Assembly: GCA_907163345.1 (NCBI GenBank)
Contig: CAJQUN010000397.1
Location: forward strand, 62,001 to 126,000
Source of the DNA: Haberlea rhodopensis
Taxonomy: Eukaryota; Streptophyta; Magnoliopsida; Lamiales; Gesneriaceae
DNA length: 64,000 nt
Direction: 5' to 3'
Shown here: positions 24,216 through 37,617 of the stretch, one piece after another
How the letters are laid out: each line of letters begins with the position of its first letter
Numbering within the stretch: the stretch's first letter is position 1
Translations under genes and position numbers: made by a program
Notes under the pieces: model-generated
Told to the model about the DNA's origin: nothing
What the model saw: only the letters and a program-made list of their open reading frames with translations
Databases searched by the model: none

Positions 24216-25280
24216 CTAGCAGATCACCATCAAACCAAATAAACAATGAATGAAGAAATTAGGGGGGAGAGTAAGAATAGTCTAATGGCATCTTAATTAT
24301 ACAACAACATTATACGACAAAATGACAATGGCAAGAAACTAAACCAAGCTTGGATTTCTTTTGCATAAACTCAAATTTTTTTCCCTATTTTTATTCATCA
24401 TATTGAGATGTCAGAAATAAATTTATAAAAAACATCCACGATTGAGAATAAAAATCCCCAAAAGCTTACCAGAAAACCTTATTTGACAAATAACAAAACA
24501 GAATAAACGTTGTGTTGCCTGACCTAAGAACCCATCGCGAACCGGCATTAAGCATACACATAAGAAAAAATGTCACACTTTCAAAAATATTTAGGTCAAG
24601 ACAACAGTGTGATATTAACTGAATGATGAACATTGAATCAATTCGACTCAATAAATGTTGGGGGAAAAAATCAAGCTATCATGATCCAACCAATTCGAAC
24701 ATTCTTAAAAGGCCTTTCTTTACATTTCCATGTTATAAATTAATTGAGAGTTGAGTTTCAATGTTTCAATAAACAGCTACAGCAAAAAAAGAAGCTTTAA
24801 ACATGAGCCTTTCAAAAAGAATAAGAAGAAAACCAGGGTATAAAATAAACATGATTGCTATAGAGAATTCGTACAAACACAGTGTGGAAATTGCCACAAT
24901 CTGAGAATTAAAGAAAAAATCGAAACATGAATACCAGCAGTGGCGTAGTTCTTTACTCAAAACCCGAAAAACACGCAATATAAACCGATCATAAGGGTTC
25001 AAGGGAGAAAAAGAAAAAAGAAACACACAGACACGCAAACACAGATTACAAAGTACTCCGAACACATAAAATTCGCACGCAATGTACAAAAATACATACA
25101 TTATCGAACAAAAGACAGCTGAAAAATTGCGCTTTCCTGTCGCTGAATAAAATGAAAGCGAAGAGCTTCAAACCTTGAGCGAAAGAGAATCTCACTTCGC
25201 ACACATGGGGTTAGTCTCTACGAGAATGGGGTTTGGGTGAATTTCTCGTTTCTCTCATTTTATCGTCTGTCCCTTGCGGC
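24216..25280 (-). other. Upstream region of the LIMYB-type gene
   Basis: 5' flank and probable leader or promoter of the minus-strand gene. The stretch at 25100-25280 is less AT-rich and may hold the transcription start, possibly with a non-coding first exon. A 111-codon minus open frame (24766-25101) is rich in Phe, Leu and Cys and resembles no family known to me. Confidence 0.35.
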
Positions 25281-27289
25281 GTGTTCGGTTGAATAAGGTA
25301 TCTCCGTCCCCGTAATTACGAACCAATTTCAAAAGTGTGTCATACTATCACATCAATAAATTTTACAATTACTACATTCAACATTTTAAATCATCTTCAT
25401 CCCTATAATTCACTTCAATTTCTATTAATATGGGACATTCAATATTTTATTCATAACAATAATATTATTTATATAACAATAATATTTATTAAATTAATAC
25501 AATACATGTAATTTTTAATACTTATTATTATAAATATAATATTAAATATAAAAGTAATATTTTTATTTAATATTTATAATAATTATAAATATAATATATA
25601 TATATGCTTTAATAATATTTCATAACAATTACAAATATAATATTTAAATAATATATACATATATATACACATATATACCTTAATAATAGTATTTATATAA
25701 TATTTATAATAATTATATATCTAATATTTATAAATTAATTTGAATTTTTAAAATATTACTTATATTTTTAATGTAAATATTAATGTATTGTTTATTAAGA
25801 TAAATAAGAAAAAATATTTTAAAATTAGCAAGAAATTATATTTTTATTAAATAGTTTTTTAGAAATGAAAAAAAAAACTTTATCAAAGGAAATTTAGAAA
25901 AACAAATTGGCAAATTTTGATAAATTAGATTTAAGAATTTGTTAAAATAATGAAGGTTTTTTAAGTAGAATAAATATAGTTTTCACATATAAAATATTTT
26001 TAACTGATTTTAAATAAATTTTCTCTCAAATATGAATTAATAATATAGATTTTTAAGAATATAATATTTTATTAAATTTGAAAAAAAGACTAAAAATTTA
26101 TGAGCAAGTTAACAAATTTAATTAAAAATATTTTTTATCTTACCTATAACACAATAAATTCTTTCAATTTTGTATGGAATCAAATCCCACCAAATCCCAT
26201 CAAATACCAATTTCGTTTTGAAATCCCGTTTTTCCAAACACTAAAAACGGAATTTGTAATTTCAAATCCCACCAAATACATACTACCAAACATAGTGTTA
26301 ATTTTTACATATTAGCATTTTCTCCCAGGCTTTTTTTCGGGAGATTCTGAGAACTGACATCCCCTCAATTTTTTTAAAAAAAATATTACCTCCGCAAGTG
26401 TTATATCTTTTAAATCATTCACCAAAATTTTCCTTTTTATTTTCGTCTAACACAACATAATATCATTAGTGGTTCACAATTTTATTTTTATTTTTAGCAT
26501 AAAACGAATAATATATTTAATAAAATCACAAGTCGAGTAAGTACAATGATCGACAAAAGCCAAGTATTGAAAGACACCGAAACATAAAATGACAAATGAA
26601 AGACACCTAAACATAAAAGGGTCAATGATACTAAGAATCACAGCAAAAAGGCAATAGTTTGAGCAGGATAAACCAACGATCACCAAAGCGATTTCAGAGC
26701 CCTCAAACCAATCAGCACAACGTGATGTCGAAAAATGAAATTATCTTCCAAGATAGCTGAGGCTGAGGTTAACAGCATAAAATATTATTAATTATTACTT
26801 TATATATAAAGCTTATGAGCATGATAATAACTTCCAAGTCAAATTTGTGATACCATAAAAAAATTCATGAAACAAATTTTGTGGATTCAAATGGACAAAA
26901 TACAATTTTATATATATAAAAAATTTGAAATAGGGGAAGATTATCAGATTTGTGTATATACTAATAAATATGCACATAAAATTAAAAAGTGTGATTTTTA
27001 TATATATAATAGAAAACTTTTGCTTCTGGCAAAATATCAAATAAAATATAACAAAATAAAATGTATAAAATTTAAGCGAACGGTTTATAGATTCAAAGCT
27101 ATGAAGTATTGTATATTTAGTTTATATAATGGCGTGTCTTAGGTCATGTTCTTACTAATCCCTTGGATTTGCAGATGTTTTTTCAGTTGTCTTACTGTAT
27201 TTTGGACGATTGTAGCTGTTGTCCGTTGTACTTATTTGTTTTATTAATATAATATTTGTTTTTTAGAAAGAAAAAAAAAATTCCAGCTG
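25281..27289. other. Highly AT-rich intergenic region, possible decayed DNA element
   Basis: Long A/T tracts dominate 25430-26110. The edges carry sequence typical of plant DNA-transposon ends: GTGTTCGGTTGAATAAGG near 25279 and, toward 26220-26290, TTTCCAAACACTAAAAACG and ACCAAACATAGTG. I could not match full terminal inverted repeats. The part from 26470 to 27290 has no recognisable gene. Confidence 0.35.
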
Positions 27290-27805
27290 ATCCAAAAGGC
27301 TCAAGAAAGTGTCTCCGAGCGAGAAAATAGTTGCGAGAGCAGCTGAAGAAAGAGGAGAACGATTCAATGGCAGTATTTGGCGGGTGAATCTAGTTATTCT
27401 GTGATCGATTCTCCCACTTCATCCACAATTTTCTCTCTTCAATCAAACATTTGCTCTCTCTAGATCTCCACCCCCATGTTATTAGTTTCCATTTTCTCTT
27501 ACTACATATTAGTTTCCCATTTTTCTTCTTTTTTCTTCCTCGCATTTTTTGCCAATTAGGGTTGTGGTTGGAAATTGATGATCCGTCACATGTTATTTCA
27601 ATTGAATAAATGAAAATCTTGAGATTGTTGACGACTTTTTTGGTATGCAATTAATACATTAATGTGTGATGGGCGTTTTTCATAACTACATATTACGTCA
27701 GGTCTTCTGGAGAAGATCTGAGTAGAAGATAGATAAAAGGAAGATACCGGGAGATAGTGTGTGTTTGTCTGCGTGTTTCAAAAGGGGATTTTTCATTTGC
27801 GAAGA

Positions 27806-30279
27806 ATGAGTGCTTCGAGATTCATCAAGTGTGTGACGGTGGGTGATGGTGCCGTTGGCAAGACCTGTCTCTTGATTTCCTACACCAGCAACACCTTCCC
27901 CACGGTCTGAAATTTATATATTCTATTGCCGCCTCTATGTGTATGTGTTGGTTTAGGATGATAGTCATTCTCTAACATGTTTACCCGTTTGCGTGCTGTA
28001 ATGATTTCTTTAATTTTTGAGAAATAGCTTGAAATGAGAAATGAATGAATTGGGATGCATTTCCTGTCCTGTATTAATGATCTTGAATTTGGACGATTCA
28101 TGATATTATTGATGGGAAGTCAAATGATTTTCTGAAGACCATTCTTTTTTTCTACTTTTGCTTTTGTGGGTGAGTGCAATTCAATCTTTTTGAATAATTT
28201 CTTTGTTCAATCAAGAGAAAGAATTTGTGTATCTTCATTCTACTTCGATGTATTTCATGTGTGAACTGCAATGGGGGTCTTCAACGATTATTTTTAGATA
28301 TGTGGGTTCTCCTATTGTCGTGCAATCATCCTTTGAATATTTTTCTCAAATTGGATTTGAATTTGATGTTATGCTGTATTCCCATGAAAATCTGACGTAT
28401 GATTAGTCACTTGATTCCCATTTTGAAATGAAATAGGATTATGTGCCGACCGTGTTTGATAATTTCAGTGCAAATGTGGTTGTCAATGGAAGCACTGTTA
28501 ACCTTGGCCTGTGGGATACCGCAGGTGAGCCCAATAAATTTCTTTCATGAAATGTGATACTTTTGAAGCTTCTTGTACATGTTCAATGTTGTTTATTGTC
28601 TTTTGTAATCTTCGAAATTTGTGAATGTATCTTTGTTGCACTTTTATGGACTTTCAGTTTTCATTTTACCGTGCAGGACAGGAGGATTATAATAGGCTGA
28701 GACCTTTGAGTTATCGTGGAGCTGATGTTTTCATTTTGGCTTTTTCTCTCATTAGCAAGGCCAGCTACGAAAATGTCTCTAAAAAGGTGATGACTTGATC
28801 GCTGTTCATCTACTTTCTCTTACTCTGTCTACCTCCTTCGTTGTACACTGCAGCCGTTTTTTTTTTCTTGATGAAGTATTTTGCTCGATTATTTTTCCAG
28901 TGGATTCCTGAATTGAAGCATTATGCCCCTGGTGTCCCTATAGTTCTTGTTGGAACAAAACTAGGTGAGAGTTTTTATTCATATACCCTCCAAACTGACA
29001 ACACTGTAAATTACGCCAACAGCAACATAGGTATTATATGTGAGTACAGATTTAGAAAGATTCTCTTGTAAGCTGTAGCGAAAATTTGTAGGTGTTGATC
29101 ATTTTCAATGTTCAACTTCCGTTCTTCAACTATTGGACAAAATTTGCATCAAGTAGTGTATCGGCTGAAAGTATGATTTAGTCTACTGTTGTCCTTTTCA
29201 TTGCGGCTACTATTGTTGTTTGTCATATTTTACAAATTTTATCACGATTTACAGATTTAGGAGTTGTTTGTTCAGTCTAAACAGTGGCTAAGATTTACCA
29301 GCGCTGATATTTTTAGTTTGAAGTTACCGTGTTTCCCTATTAAATATGTATTTAGAAAAATATCTTTTTCCGCTAAAGATTAGCTGAGTGTAGGAAAAAA
29401 AACAGCTTGGAATTACTTTCGCTCTTACATTTTTGTGCTTGGGTATACCATCTTCCTGAAATAACAATAGTTATATTACTTTTTGCTTCCTTTATGAGTC
29501 TGTTGTCTACACACAAGTCTGTACAGCTTCATGGAGGAAGCTGTTGTAGACAGTCATTAGCTTGTTGATGAGATGTGAAAAGCGTTAGGGTAGCTTCTTT
29601 TGACTTCTTTTGTTATTTCTTGCATGGTATGTGTGTTGTGTTTACACATCACATTCAGTTCAAAAGTTAAAGTTGGCCTAATTTTTTTGATTTTACATGT
29701 TGGAAATAATTTACTCTGTTCTCAACAGTCAGAAGTAAAAATTTGTGCACAATTTTTTTAATTTTTTTTTTATTGATTCTTTAATATTTTTGGGATTAGA
29801 TCTTCGGGATGACAAGCAGTTCTTTGTGGATCATCCAGGTGCTGTACCAATCACTACGGCACAAGTGAGCCTATAACGCCTAAACAACATCACTTTCCTT
29901 TTGTTGTCTTCTTTATTCAGTGCCTGATTTGTACGAAAACACAGAAGTCAACGTTTATTTTTGGCTCCTATTCTGAACGTTATATTACCATCTTTCAAAC
30001 TTGAAGGGTGAGGAGCTGAGTAAGATGATTGGAGCTCCTGCATACATTGAATGTAGTTCGAAAACGCAACAGGTTTGTACAGAGACCTATTTCCCTAATT
30101 CTTGTGTCGTAGAAATCTTCTTTCAAGATGCTCAGCTCGTAGTGTCTTTCTTTTATCTTATTATGTGTTTGCCACAGAATGTCAAGGGAGTTTTCGACTC
30201 TGCCATTAAAGTCGTGCTCCAGCCACCCAAGCAAAAGAAAAAGAAGAGTAAAGCTCAGAAGGCATGTTCTATATTGTGA
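27806..30279 (+). CDS. ROP: Rac-like GTP-binding protein (type I ROP GTPase)
   Basis: Plant Rho-family GTPase controlling polar growth, actin and microtubules, and NADPH-oxidase signalling at the plasma membrane. Seven exons: 27806-27904, 28437-28524, 28677-28786, 28901-28964, 29800-29864, 30007-30072, 30178-30279; 197 aa, the exact family length. Key motifs: P-loop GDGAVGKT (13-20), switch I VPTVFDNF, switch II [20 protein letters not shown], base recognition GTKLD, and CSSK. The tail is a lysine-rich patch (KQKKKKSKAQK) followed by CSIL, a CaaX box whose final Leu predicts geranylgeranylation, hence type I ROP. Resemblance is strongest to the Arabidopsis ROP1/ROP3/ROP5 group. No missing residue or break. 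A non-coding 5' exon near 27290-27420 is possible. Confidence 0.96.
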
Positions 30280-31500
30280 TCAGCATTTCTGGAAAGGATA
30301 AGTGTTTGTCAAATGCCATTTTCTCCCAATTTCCCTTTCTTTTCTGCTTCTACCTCGAAGAATTAATAGGTCCCAATGAACTAGGGGTCTCTGTGAGAGC
30401 AATGGTGGCTTGGATTCTGGGTGAGAGTAATGGTTTGGGCTTGGATTATGTGTAGTGAATTTGATCTTTGATTGTTAGGTCCCCCTTTAGACCGCTTCAT
30501 TGTTCCAATTTGCTTCGATTAATTTTTCTTTATGTATAAACTAGACCAACGATTGTGATTTTGGTTAATATTAATAGGTCTTGTTTCATTCGGTTTTATA
30601 TTGTGTTTAGAATGCACATGCGGAAGATCAGTCATAGTAATATATTAAACTTAACATATTAAGTGATTGACTCTCTTACTGAACCAGCAATGAAGCTCTA
30701 TAGATGTGTCTATATAGAGCGGTACAGAAAATTAGTAATTAGAGATATGGCCATTAGAAAACTAACGGTATGAAACTAGCTATTTATTATAAGACAAGTG
30801 AAATTAGGCATTATAATCCATCCAGGCAGAGGGAATGTACTTGAAGGGTTGGCTGCAGCTGCATTCCTCAAAAAAAGAAAAAAAAATTATTAAATTTTTT
30901 TTTTTACAAAAATTGCATTTTCCTCCGAGAAATTACACTTTGACCCATCTTAACCTTTATAATTTTTTTTGTTACTATTTTTGCTTCTTAAACAAAAATT
31001 CTAATTAGCTTACGTCTCCTTATACTTGTCAATGCGGATGTGAATGTGTTGTTAATTGATCGACGGTTCTATCGATCAACACATGTGTCCCGCCGAGTTT
31101 TAAACTGTTTCTAGCTAAAGACACTTGTATCAGTTGTGAGAATATACATCCTTTTACGGAAGAGAGAATTTTATTATATTTATATAGATAATATCACTTT
31201 ACATTTTATTTAAATACTTTAGAAATACGCAAATCGGTATATATCACCGTAATAATTATTAAGGTGGTGTTCCTATACCAGACAATTAGTAAAATATTAT
31301 TGGCTACTTGTGGGCATTATCTCATAAAATGCCATAATCCTTGGATAGATATTTACTTTCCAAATGTTGGGATCGTACTTCGTAGTGATAATGGCAGAGC
31401 AATAGTGGTTGGTTACAGAGCAATTTCATTAAACTACCAAATTTACCCATGTTGCAAAAAAATTTGTCCCTGATAGGAATTTGGCGTTGAAGTTCCCTGA
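30280..31500. other. 3' flank of the ROP gene and intergenic DNA
   Basis: The ROP 3' untranslated region probably runs to about 30600 (AATATTAATAGG and TTTATA runs). Beyond this there is no recognisable gene. A poly-A/T stretch lies near 30870-30905. Confidence 0.4.
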
Positions 31501-31504
31501 AAAA

Positions 31505-31770
31505 TCCCATCTTTCATTTCTTTCGTTATACTGCAAATTTCAAGCTAAAAGAGTTCCCGACCCAGGTTTCGGATGTCTCAGTTCTGGGTTCCAAAAGTGA
31601 TGCGGTGGAAAGCAAGATTTTGTTCTGCTTCACGTTGAGGAAGGCGGAACTAGAGAAGTCAGTGGAGATATCGAGCAGGTTTGAATCGAGGCATGGAAGC
31701 CAGCAACAGTACATGGAAGCCATGGGGTCGCCTCGAGGCATGCAACCAGCGTAGTGCCATTGGCTACCTA
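31505..31770 (+). other. Unrecognised exon-like open frame
   Basis: A frame of about 85 codons is open from roughly 31502 to a TAG at 31768-31770. It reads FKLKEFPTQVSDVSVLGS, then ESKILFCFTLRKAELEKSV and RHGSQQQYMEAMGSPRGM. Its amino-acid mix looks coding, unlike neighbouring frames. CAG|GTTTGA at about 31680 could be a splice donor. I do not recognise the protein family. It may be a single exon or fragment of a conserved plant gene. No upstream start or partner exon was found with confidence. Confidence 0.35.
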
Positions 31771-32588
31771 TTCGATCTCATTCCGGATGGGGGAATAGAC
31801 TCAATCCCACTTGCCAATTCCACCATTAGCGCCAAAAATGGAGGGAAATTCAGCATAGATATCACTAGTGGACCTACCCAATATACTAAAGTCAAAATAA
31901 ATGGGATGTACTAGGGAAATTCGATTATGGACTCGAGATATTATATTGACTCCAATATCATCGTCCTCAATTCATTTGGACCCATGATATCTATATATTA
32001 CGTTGGTGCTGTGAGATCCATATATTAATATATGGATCTTAGGTCCCCAAATACATTGGGCCGTTGAATCTAGTATGAGATCAATGACATAAGACCAAAA
32101 CCAAATTTCCCTGTGTAATCAGTATAACATGATGTTGTACGGCAGAAAATGTTAGATGTTTTATTGACATTACAATATATTTTTTAGGTTCCAATAATTT
32201 CAGTGAGTACGTATCCTTATATAATATGTTGGTTATATTTACAATCTTTGGCATATTTAATTAATATTGTGTATAACTTTTTCTTTTGTGCAGAGTTATG
32301 ATGTATGAAAGTGGAGGCAGAGATAGTGGATCAGTTGACGAAATAGGTAGGTGCGAATTTCCTTTTGTGTATTGTAGTGCAGATGCAACGGGAGGACACC
32401 AGCAATACTGAGGTGAGAAGTGAAATGAGCTACCAGGCAGTCTAGACTTTTAACCTCAAAACCATCCCTTATGGCCGAGGTTCCTCCTTTAGATTTTCCC
32501 ACTTTTATGCCTGAGCCTTTAGTCAGGCTACCACTCCAAAACAATTTACGGTCAAGTATCATATATTTTTAGGATACGAATACAAACG
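31771..32588. other. Intergenic region before the Gypsy element
   Basis: No gene recognised. It includes a short inverted repeat near 32009-32041 (ATCCATATATTAATATATGG). The last bases before the insertion contain GATACG-like words (GGATACG near 32572). Confidence 0.4.
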
Positions 32589-32593
32589 GATAC

Positions 32594-34787
32594 TGTGGGA
32601 CCCGATCGGGACATATTACTTTATCCCTTATCCGGTACCACATTCTCTCTGAATATGTACGAGGGTTTTAAACCTTTTCGAAAATAGCGGAAGCGTTTAG
32701 TCAATCATTCATTTTACGGTAGCGGAAGCATTTTTACAAACTAATTAATAACAAAATACATCTCAGTACAAACTCCTTATAATGGTCCGACACATAATAA
32801 AAGAGAAAATACTATAACAGCCCCGGTAATCCCAAATGTCCTTTTTTCCTAATTTTCCTCTGGTCCTGACTCTGGTACTCCTGTATCTGGAACTCACAAT
32901 AAATAACAAGGAAAACAGAAGTTAAGTCTTTGGGGACTTAGTGAGGGAATAACATTTACTTTAATATCTGTAATTGTCACACATTGCAGTGTCTCAATAT
33001 AATATGTCATGTAACAAAGATCTTGCAATCAAGTAATTGTCAATAATGAACAGTGATGATTTAGGATTTCAGAGTGAATATCATGGGCTAAAGAGGTAGC
33101 TCCCGCCGGACAGTTTGGTGTAGCACTTTTGCCCACATATTCATATAGGATATGTACATTCAGTCATTTACGAGCCAAGGTGAACCATTCTCCGGACCGT
33201 AAAACGGTGCGCGTTGTTCAGATGAACCATATATTCAGACTGTCATCCGTTGTTCATTAGACTCACTTTTCGGCCCGAAGCCGCGTTGTCCAATGGATAA
33301 ATATCCAAGGCTCCATTCATTTAGTCATTCAGTCAAAGGATTCGTTCAATCAAATGATCGATTAGTAATCGATAACATTCAAGATAATTAAACATGCCGA
33401 TCAAGATGGCCAATGGAACGAGATAATGTACAATATGATGACATAAATGAAGAGTGAGATAAGGAATAATAATTTACTGTAAATTCCAGGACAAATACCA
33501 AAAGGGCTATATAACAAGAATCCGGTAGTACACTCCACCTTACTACTTGATATCTTACTGGATTGACTTGATTTTGAACCCAGATGCCAATTAAATTTCT
33601 ATCAACATAATATAAGTAATTTATGGTGATTAGTAACCCAGTTAAGTGGTTGAATCTTTCTAAAAAATCATTTTTTGTACAAAACTTGTCCGGGTAATTT
33701 TGAATAAGACTTTAAAAATTCATGATAATTCAACAATAAGTTGAAAAATCACGAAACTTTCCAGAAATACCTAAAATTAGTCCAGAAATGTTCGGCCATT
33801 GGAAAATTCGATATCGGGGAGGCGAGTGTAATTCACGTGCCGTCGTGCCTGCGCGTGACGGGGTTCCGGAGGCCACACTTGGCTGAAAATTTTATGGCGT
33901 GTTTGTCGCGTCGTGATCTAGAACTTTTGTTCATATAACATTTTGAAATTCCCAACCGATTTTTCCCAGAATTTGAGTTTTCAAAATGATTAAATAGTGT
34001 GTTTTGGTCGCCGAAAATCAAAACATACGGCGACATTTTGGGCAATCGGCCGATATACCTACAAATTTATCACATTTTGAACCACTTTCATTTTTCACAC
34101 AAGACCAAAATCCGTTTGAAAATGTGAGAACCAAGAGCATGAAAACTCAACCTGATATGATCCTTTCTAACCAAATTTCCAGCTCTTGTTCTTCGATATT
34201 TTGATTTTCTGGATGAAATTGGTTGTTGTTTTTGTTACACCTTCTAATTAGAATCTTCTGTAATTTTCTTAGAATATTTGAAGAAGGTTTGAGATTTATC
34301 TGAATTTTTGGGGATTTTGGCTTAATTTTCCCTCATCTTTTCACTATTTCCTAACCCTATTTCTAGCATGTTAAAGCTCGAAAATTTGTGCCTAAAACTG
34401 ATGAGGTTGAGTGCATTTATAACCATTGTGTGCATGAAGTGATGTGTTTTGGTCTTGACATGTGTTTGGTAAGTTTTGCCAAATAATAAGTAATAAAATT
34501 AATTTGAAAAGATAATTTTATAATTTTATTATTATTATTATTTATCTATGACATATATATATGTTTATATATATATATATATAAATGTATATATATATAT
34601 TTTAGTTTATGGTGATAAATAGTATTTTTGATGTCTAATGAATTTTGTTTCAATATATTAATATTATTATGGAGTTATTATTATTGTTTTAATATTATGC
34701 ATATTTTAAGGAGACCGTTTTAGCAGCATTTAAGATAGCTTCAATTATTTTTTATAATTTTGTAACTGATATTTTTGCGATGTTACA
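32594..34787 (-). repeat. Gypsy 3' LTR (left copy)
   Basis: About 2.19 kb. Shared landmarks with the right LTR include GACATATTAC near the start, CTTTTGCCCACATATTCA, GGACCGTAAAACGGTGCGCG and the final TGTTACA. It contains a TA microsatellite near 34554-34600. It retains a segment around 33250-33290 that is shortened in the right copy. Confidence 0.9.
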
Positions 34788-35909
34788 ATCTCCACTCCTT
34801 CAAGGAATTTGGTCCCCAATTCGATTATTGTCTGCAAAACTCTGAAGCCTTAAGTTGGAATCTTCTTTCCTTGTCCTAGCTCCCTTCGACATGAATTCTG
34901 TAGTTTACATACCGTGGCTCTTCATTAAGTCGATCTTCTATCAACTATTTCTCTAGGGATCTGCTTGTTTTTGTCAAGTCGAGGAAACTACACTCATGGC
35001 TTTTTAGTGTCTGTTAAACAGTCTCTGTACTCTGAGTTGTGAATAGCGACCCCTTCAAACCCTGAAGAGGTATCAATTGCGGTGGTTGTGTTGATGTCCT
35101 ATATTTCTCCATGGTGCATATTTTTGGAGAAGGAAAATGGTTGAGTAGATGAATTCATGAACATTAGGCGATCTCAGATGTATTGATATTAATGATAAGT
35201 TTTCGTATCTGGGTAAGAATTAAGAAGTAGAAATGAAGTCTATGGTCCAAGAAAAAGACATTTTTTTCCACTACCCGGGAATGAAGGTAGTGCATAGGTA
35301 TTCAAATAAAATGTCAATATCAACATCAAACCTTTGATATCAAGTCTAATTAGTCCTTGGCTGGATTTGAATTGACAAAGAAACTGACGGAGTAGCTTAC
35401 GTCCGCAAAACGTTCTTTGGCTGAAAAGAGTGAGCGACTCTAAAGAGAGGAAAATGTTAGGCTCAAATGTAACATCAGTAATGATTATGCTGAGATTTCC
35501 TTCCTGGTATCCAAATTTACTTTGGTTTGAGTTTCTCATTTCTTATAACTGTCCTTGATTCCAATGTAGATATTACAACCATCTGTCATTTATGATTGCT
35601 GGCATCTTTGGTAGCCGGTGTAGTAGCACCTGGTGGAGTCACTTCCTTAGCAGTTTACGTGAGCCTTATGTTTGAACAACCACTCCATGCATGTATAATA
35701 TCGTAATCATGTGTGTATGTAGCTTGATTAAATCTGCCAGATTTTCTGGTTCATAGAATTTTAGTGGGTAATTCTTATAGACGATGTTGGTGGTTACCTT
35801 AATTATTATCGATAAACCGATTTCTAGATGGTATGTCAATTGTTCAGATAACAATTGAAAAAGAAAATGGTGGAACAAAAGAATGTGTAGCTCTAGGGTC
35901 AAACAAAAT

Positions 35910-36844
35910 TTAGCCAACTTTTGGAAGTGAAATAACGGTACCTTCAACCACAACGATCGGGTCAACTTCTTCATTTCTCATTAGGGCATAAGCCCTTGCT
36001 GGGATTCTAGGTTTTTGTGGCGGTGGTGTCTTCTGGGTCATTTTTGGGCAATCTTGGATACACTGTTGTTCACTTCCACAGACCAGACATTTTTCGTTCT
36101 TTCTCCAACAGTTATCTTCCTCGTGAGTGGACATCTTGCAATAGCCACATTTCGGTGCATTAATATTACCCAAGTCTCTTTGTGGTTTCTGCCTAGTTGG
36201 TTCTCTAGTTATTTCATTTCCAAGATTTTTCTTCTTGTTGATTGTCTCTGTCAAATTTGGGTTATAGAGCCTCTTTTCCCTCTGCTCTATTTGGATCAAT
36301 GATTTGATATCGGATTCAACTCGTAACGCTTGGTTGACTGCAGAAAGATAATTAGTGGATTTGGTGGATAGTGTGGCCCAACGGATATCAAGATTTAAGC
36401 CTTGAATGAATTTCTTATTTTTCCTTGGTTCATCATCTATATAATGTGGAGCATAGTAAATTAGTCAGTGGAATTCAGCATCGTATTCAGCTACAGTATG
36501 TCTTCCTTGTACCAAATCCATAAACTCTCGTTCACGGGTGTTCAGTATTACCTGCGTAACATATTTCTCCTCGAATGCACGTACTTAATTCGCCCAGGTT
36601 CTCGGGTTTGATTTCTTTTCCATTGGTGAGCTATGACTATCGACCAATGATGAGCTGCATCTTCAAATTGATAGACAACAAGGCTGACCTTTTGTTCATC
36701 AGAATAGTTGAGAACAGTAAAAAATAGCTCAATTTTGAGCAACCATTCTTCTGCATGATGGCCATTAGGGGTTCCGTATAATTTAGGTGGGTGGAACCTC
36801 ATAAATCGTTCAAGTGCTCTATCTAATGGTTCTTCATTCCTCAT
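35910..36844 (-). pseudogene. Gypsy gag remnant
   Basis: Read right to left: RFMRFHPPKLYGTPNGHHAE and WLLKIELFF (retrotransposon gag domain, about 36548-36844), then a frame change to FMDLVQGRHTVAEYDAEF followed by an in-frame stop (about 36470). Next comes FIQGLNLDIRWATL, and finally a cysteine cluster with CGYCKMSTHEEDNCW and CLVCGSEQQCIQDCP (about 36040-36160), a zinc-knuckle-type nucleic-acid-binding region. Stops and frameshifts break it. The 1.1 kb between it and the left LTR has short minus frames (35240-35539, 35666-35974) without recognisable domains. Confidence 0.8.
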
Positions 36845-37595
36845 GACATTTCATGGTGGATTTTGTTGACAGAGTTGCATTAACTTTAATAAAATTTACA
36901 TCGCATTCCTGTTGGGTAGCTCTTGTCGAGGATGCTGTTCTTGTTGCTCGTCGTTCCTTCTTGGGTTACGTACTTCCTCAGGAGAATTTTCCTCATTTCC
37001 TTGCTTTCTCGTGTGAGAGCTACCACCAAGTGAAGATAACATCCTTACACAAATGTATCAATTACCGGATTATATAAGTAACATACTACTAGATTTTCAC
37101 AAAATTGTATATCTCATTAATACCTAGCTCGTGAATTATTTCTTGACGACAACATCAAATTTACGAGAAAGTGGTGATTTAAAACACATTTCTTTTAAAT
37201 CGGGAGTTAATATTAATAATGCGTAATGCACAAAATGAAATTAATTAACTAGAGTAAGGCTAAGTCACAATTCTCTGAAATAGTGACAATTGTGGAAAAA
37301 CAAAGTTTGGTGATATACTATCAATCCTCATTGGTTGTTCCGGGTTTACTGGATCTAAATGTCAACCATAATAGTCTCAAGAGAGGAAACGTTTTCTAGC
37401 TCGACGTATGCACATAACTCTTTAGGTTACTAATAGTTGGTTGCTCTTTCTATCCAATGTGTTCTAAGCATTCTTGTACGAGCACTAGAGACTTTTACCT
37501 TGAAATAAACCAGTCATCAATATCTTACAACACATAGCTTAAAATTCTTATGGAGTTTATTCTATTATCCAAAAATATTTCAGAATAGACTGGGA

Positions 37596-37613
37596 GTCTT
37601 GGCTCTGATACCA
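37596..37613 (-). other. tRNA-iMet primer-binding site of the Gypsy element
   Basis: On the minus strand it reads TGGTATCAGAGCCAAGAC, the usual complement to the 3' end of plant initiator-methionine tRNA. It lies four bases inside the right LTR, which fixes the element's orientation. Confidence 0.9.
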
Positions 37614-37617
37614 CCTC

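Noticed and set aside
24766..25101. 111-codon minus frame upstream of the LIMYB-type gene
   Set aside because: Phe/Leu/Cys-rich composition with no domain; expected in T-rich leader DNA.
36853..37077. Plus-strand 74-codon frame inside the Gypsy element
   Set aside because: It lies opposite gag leader sequence and has no domain; the element's coding strand is minus.
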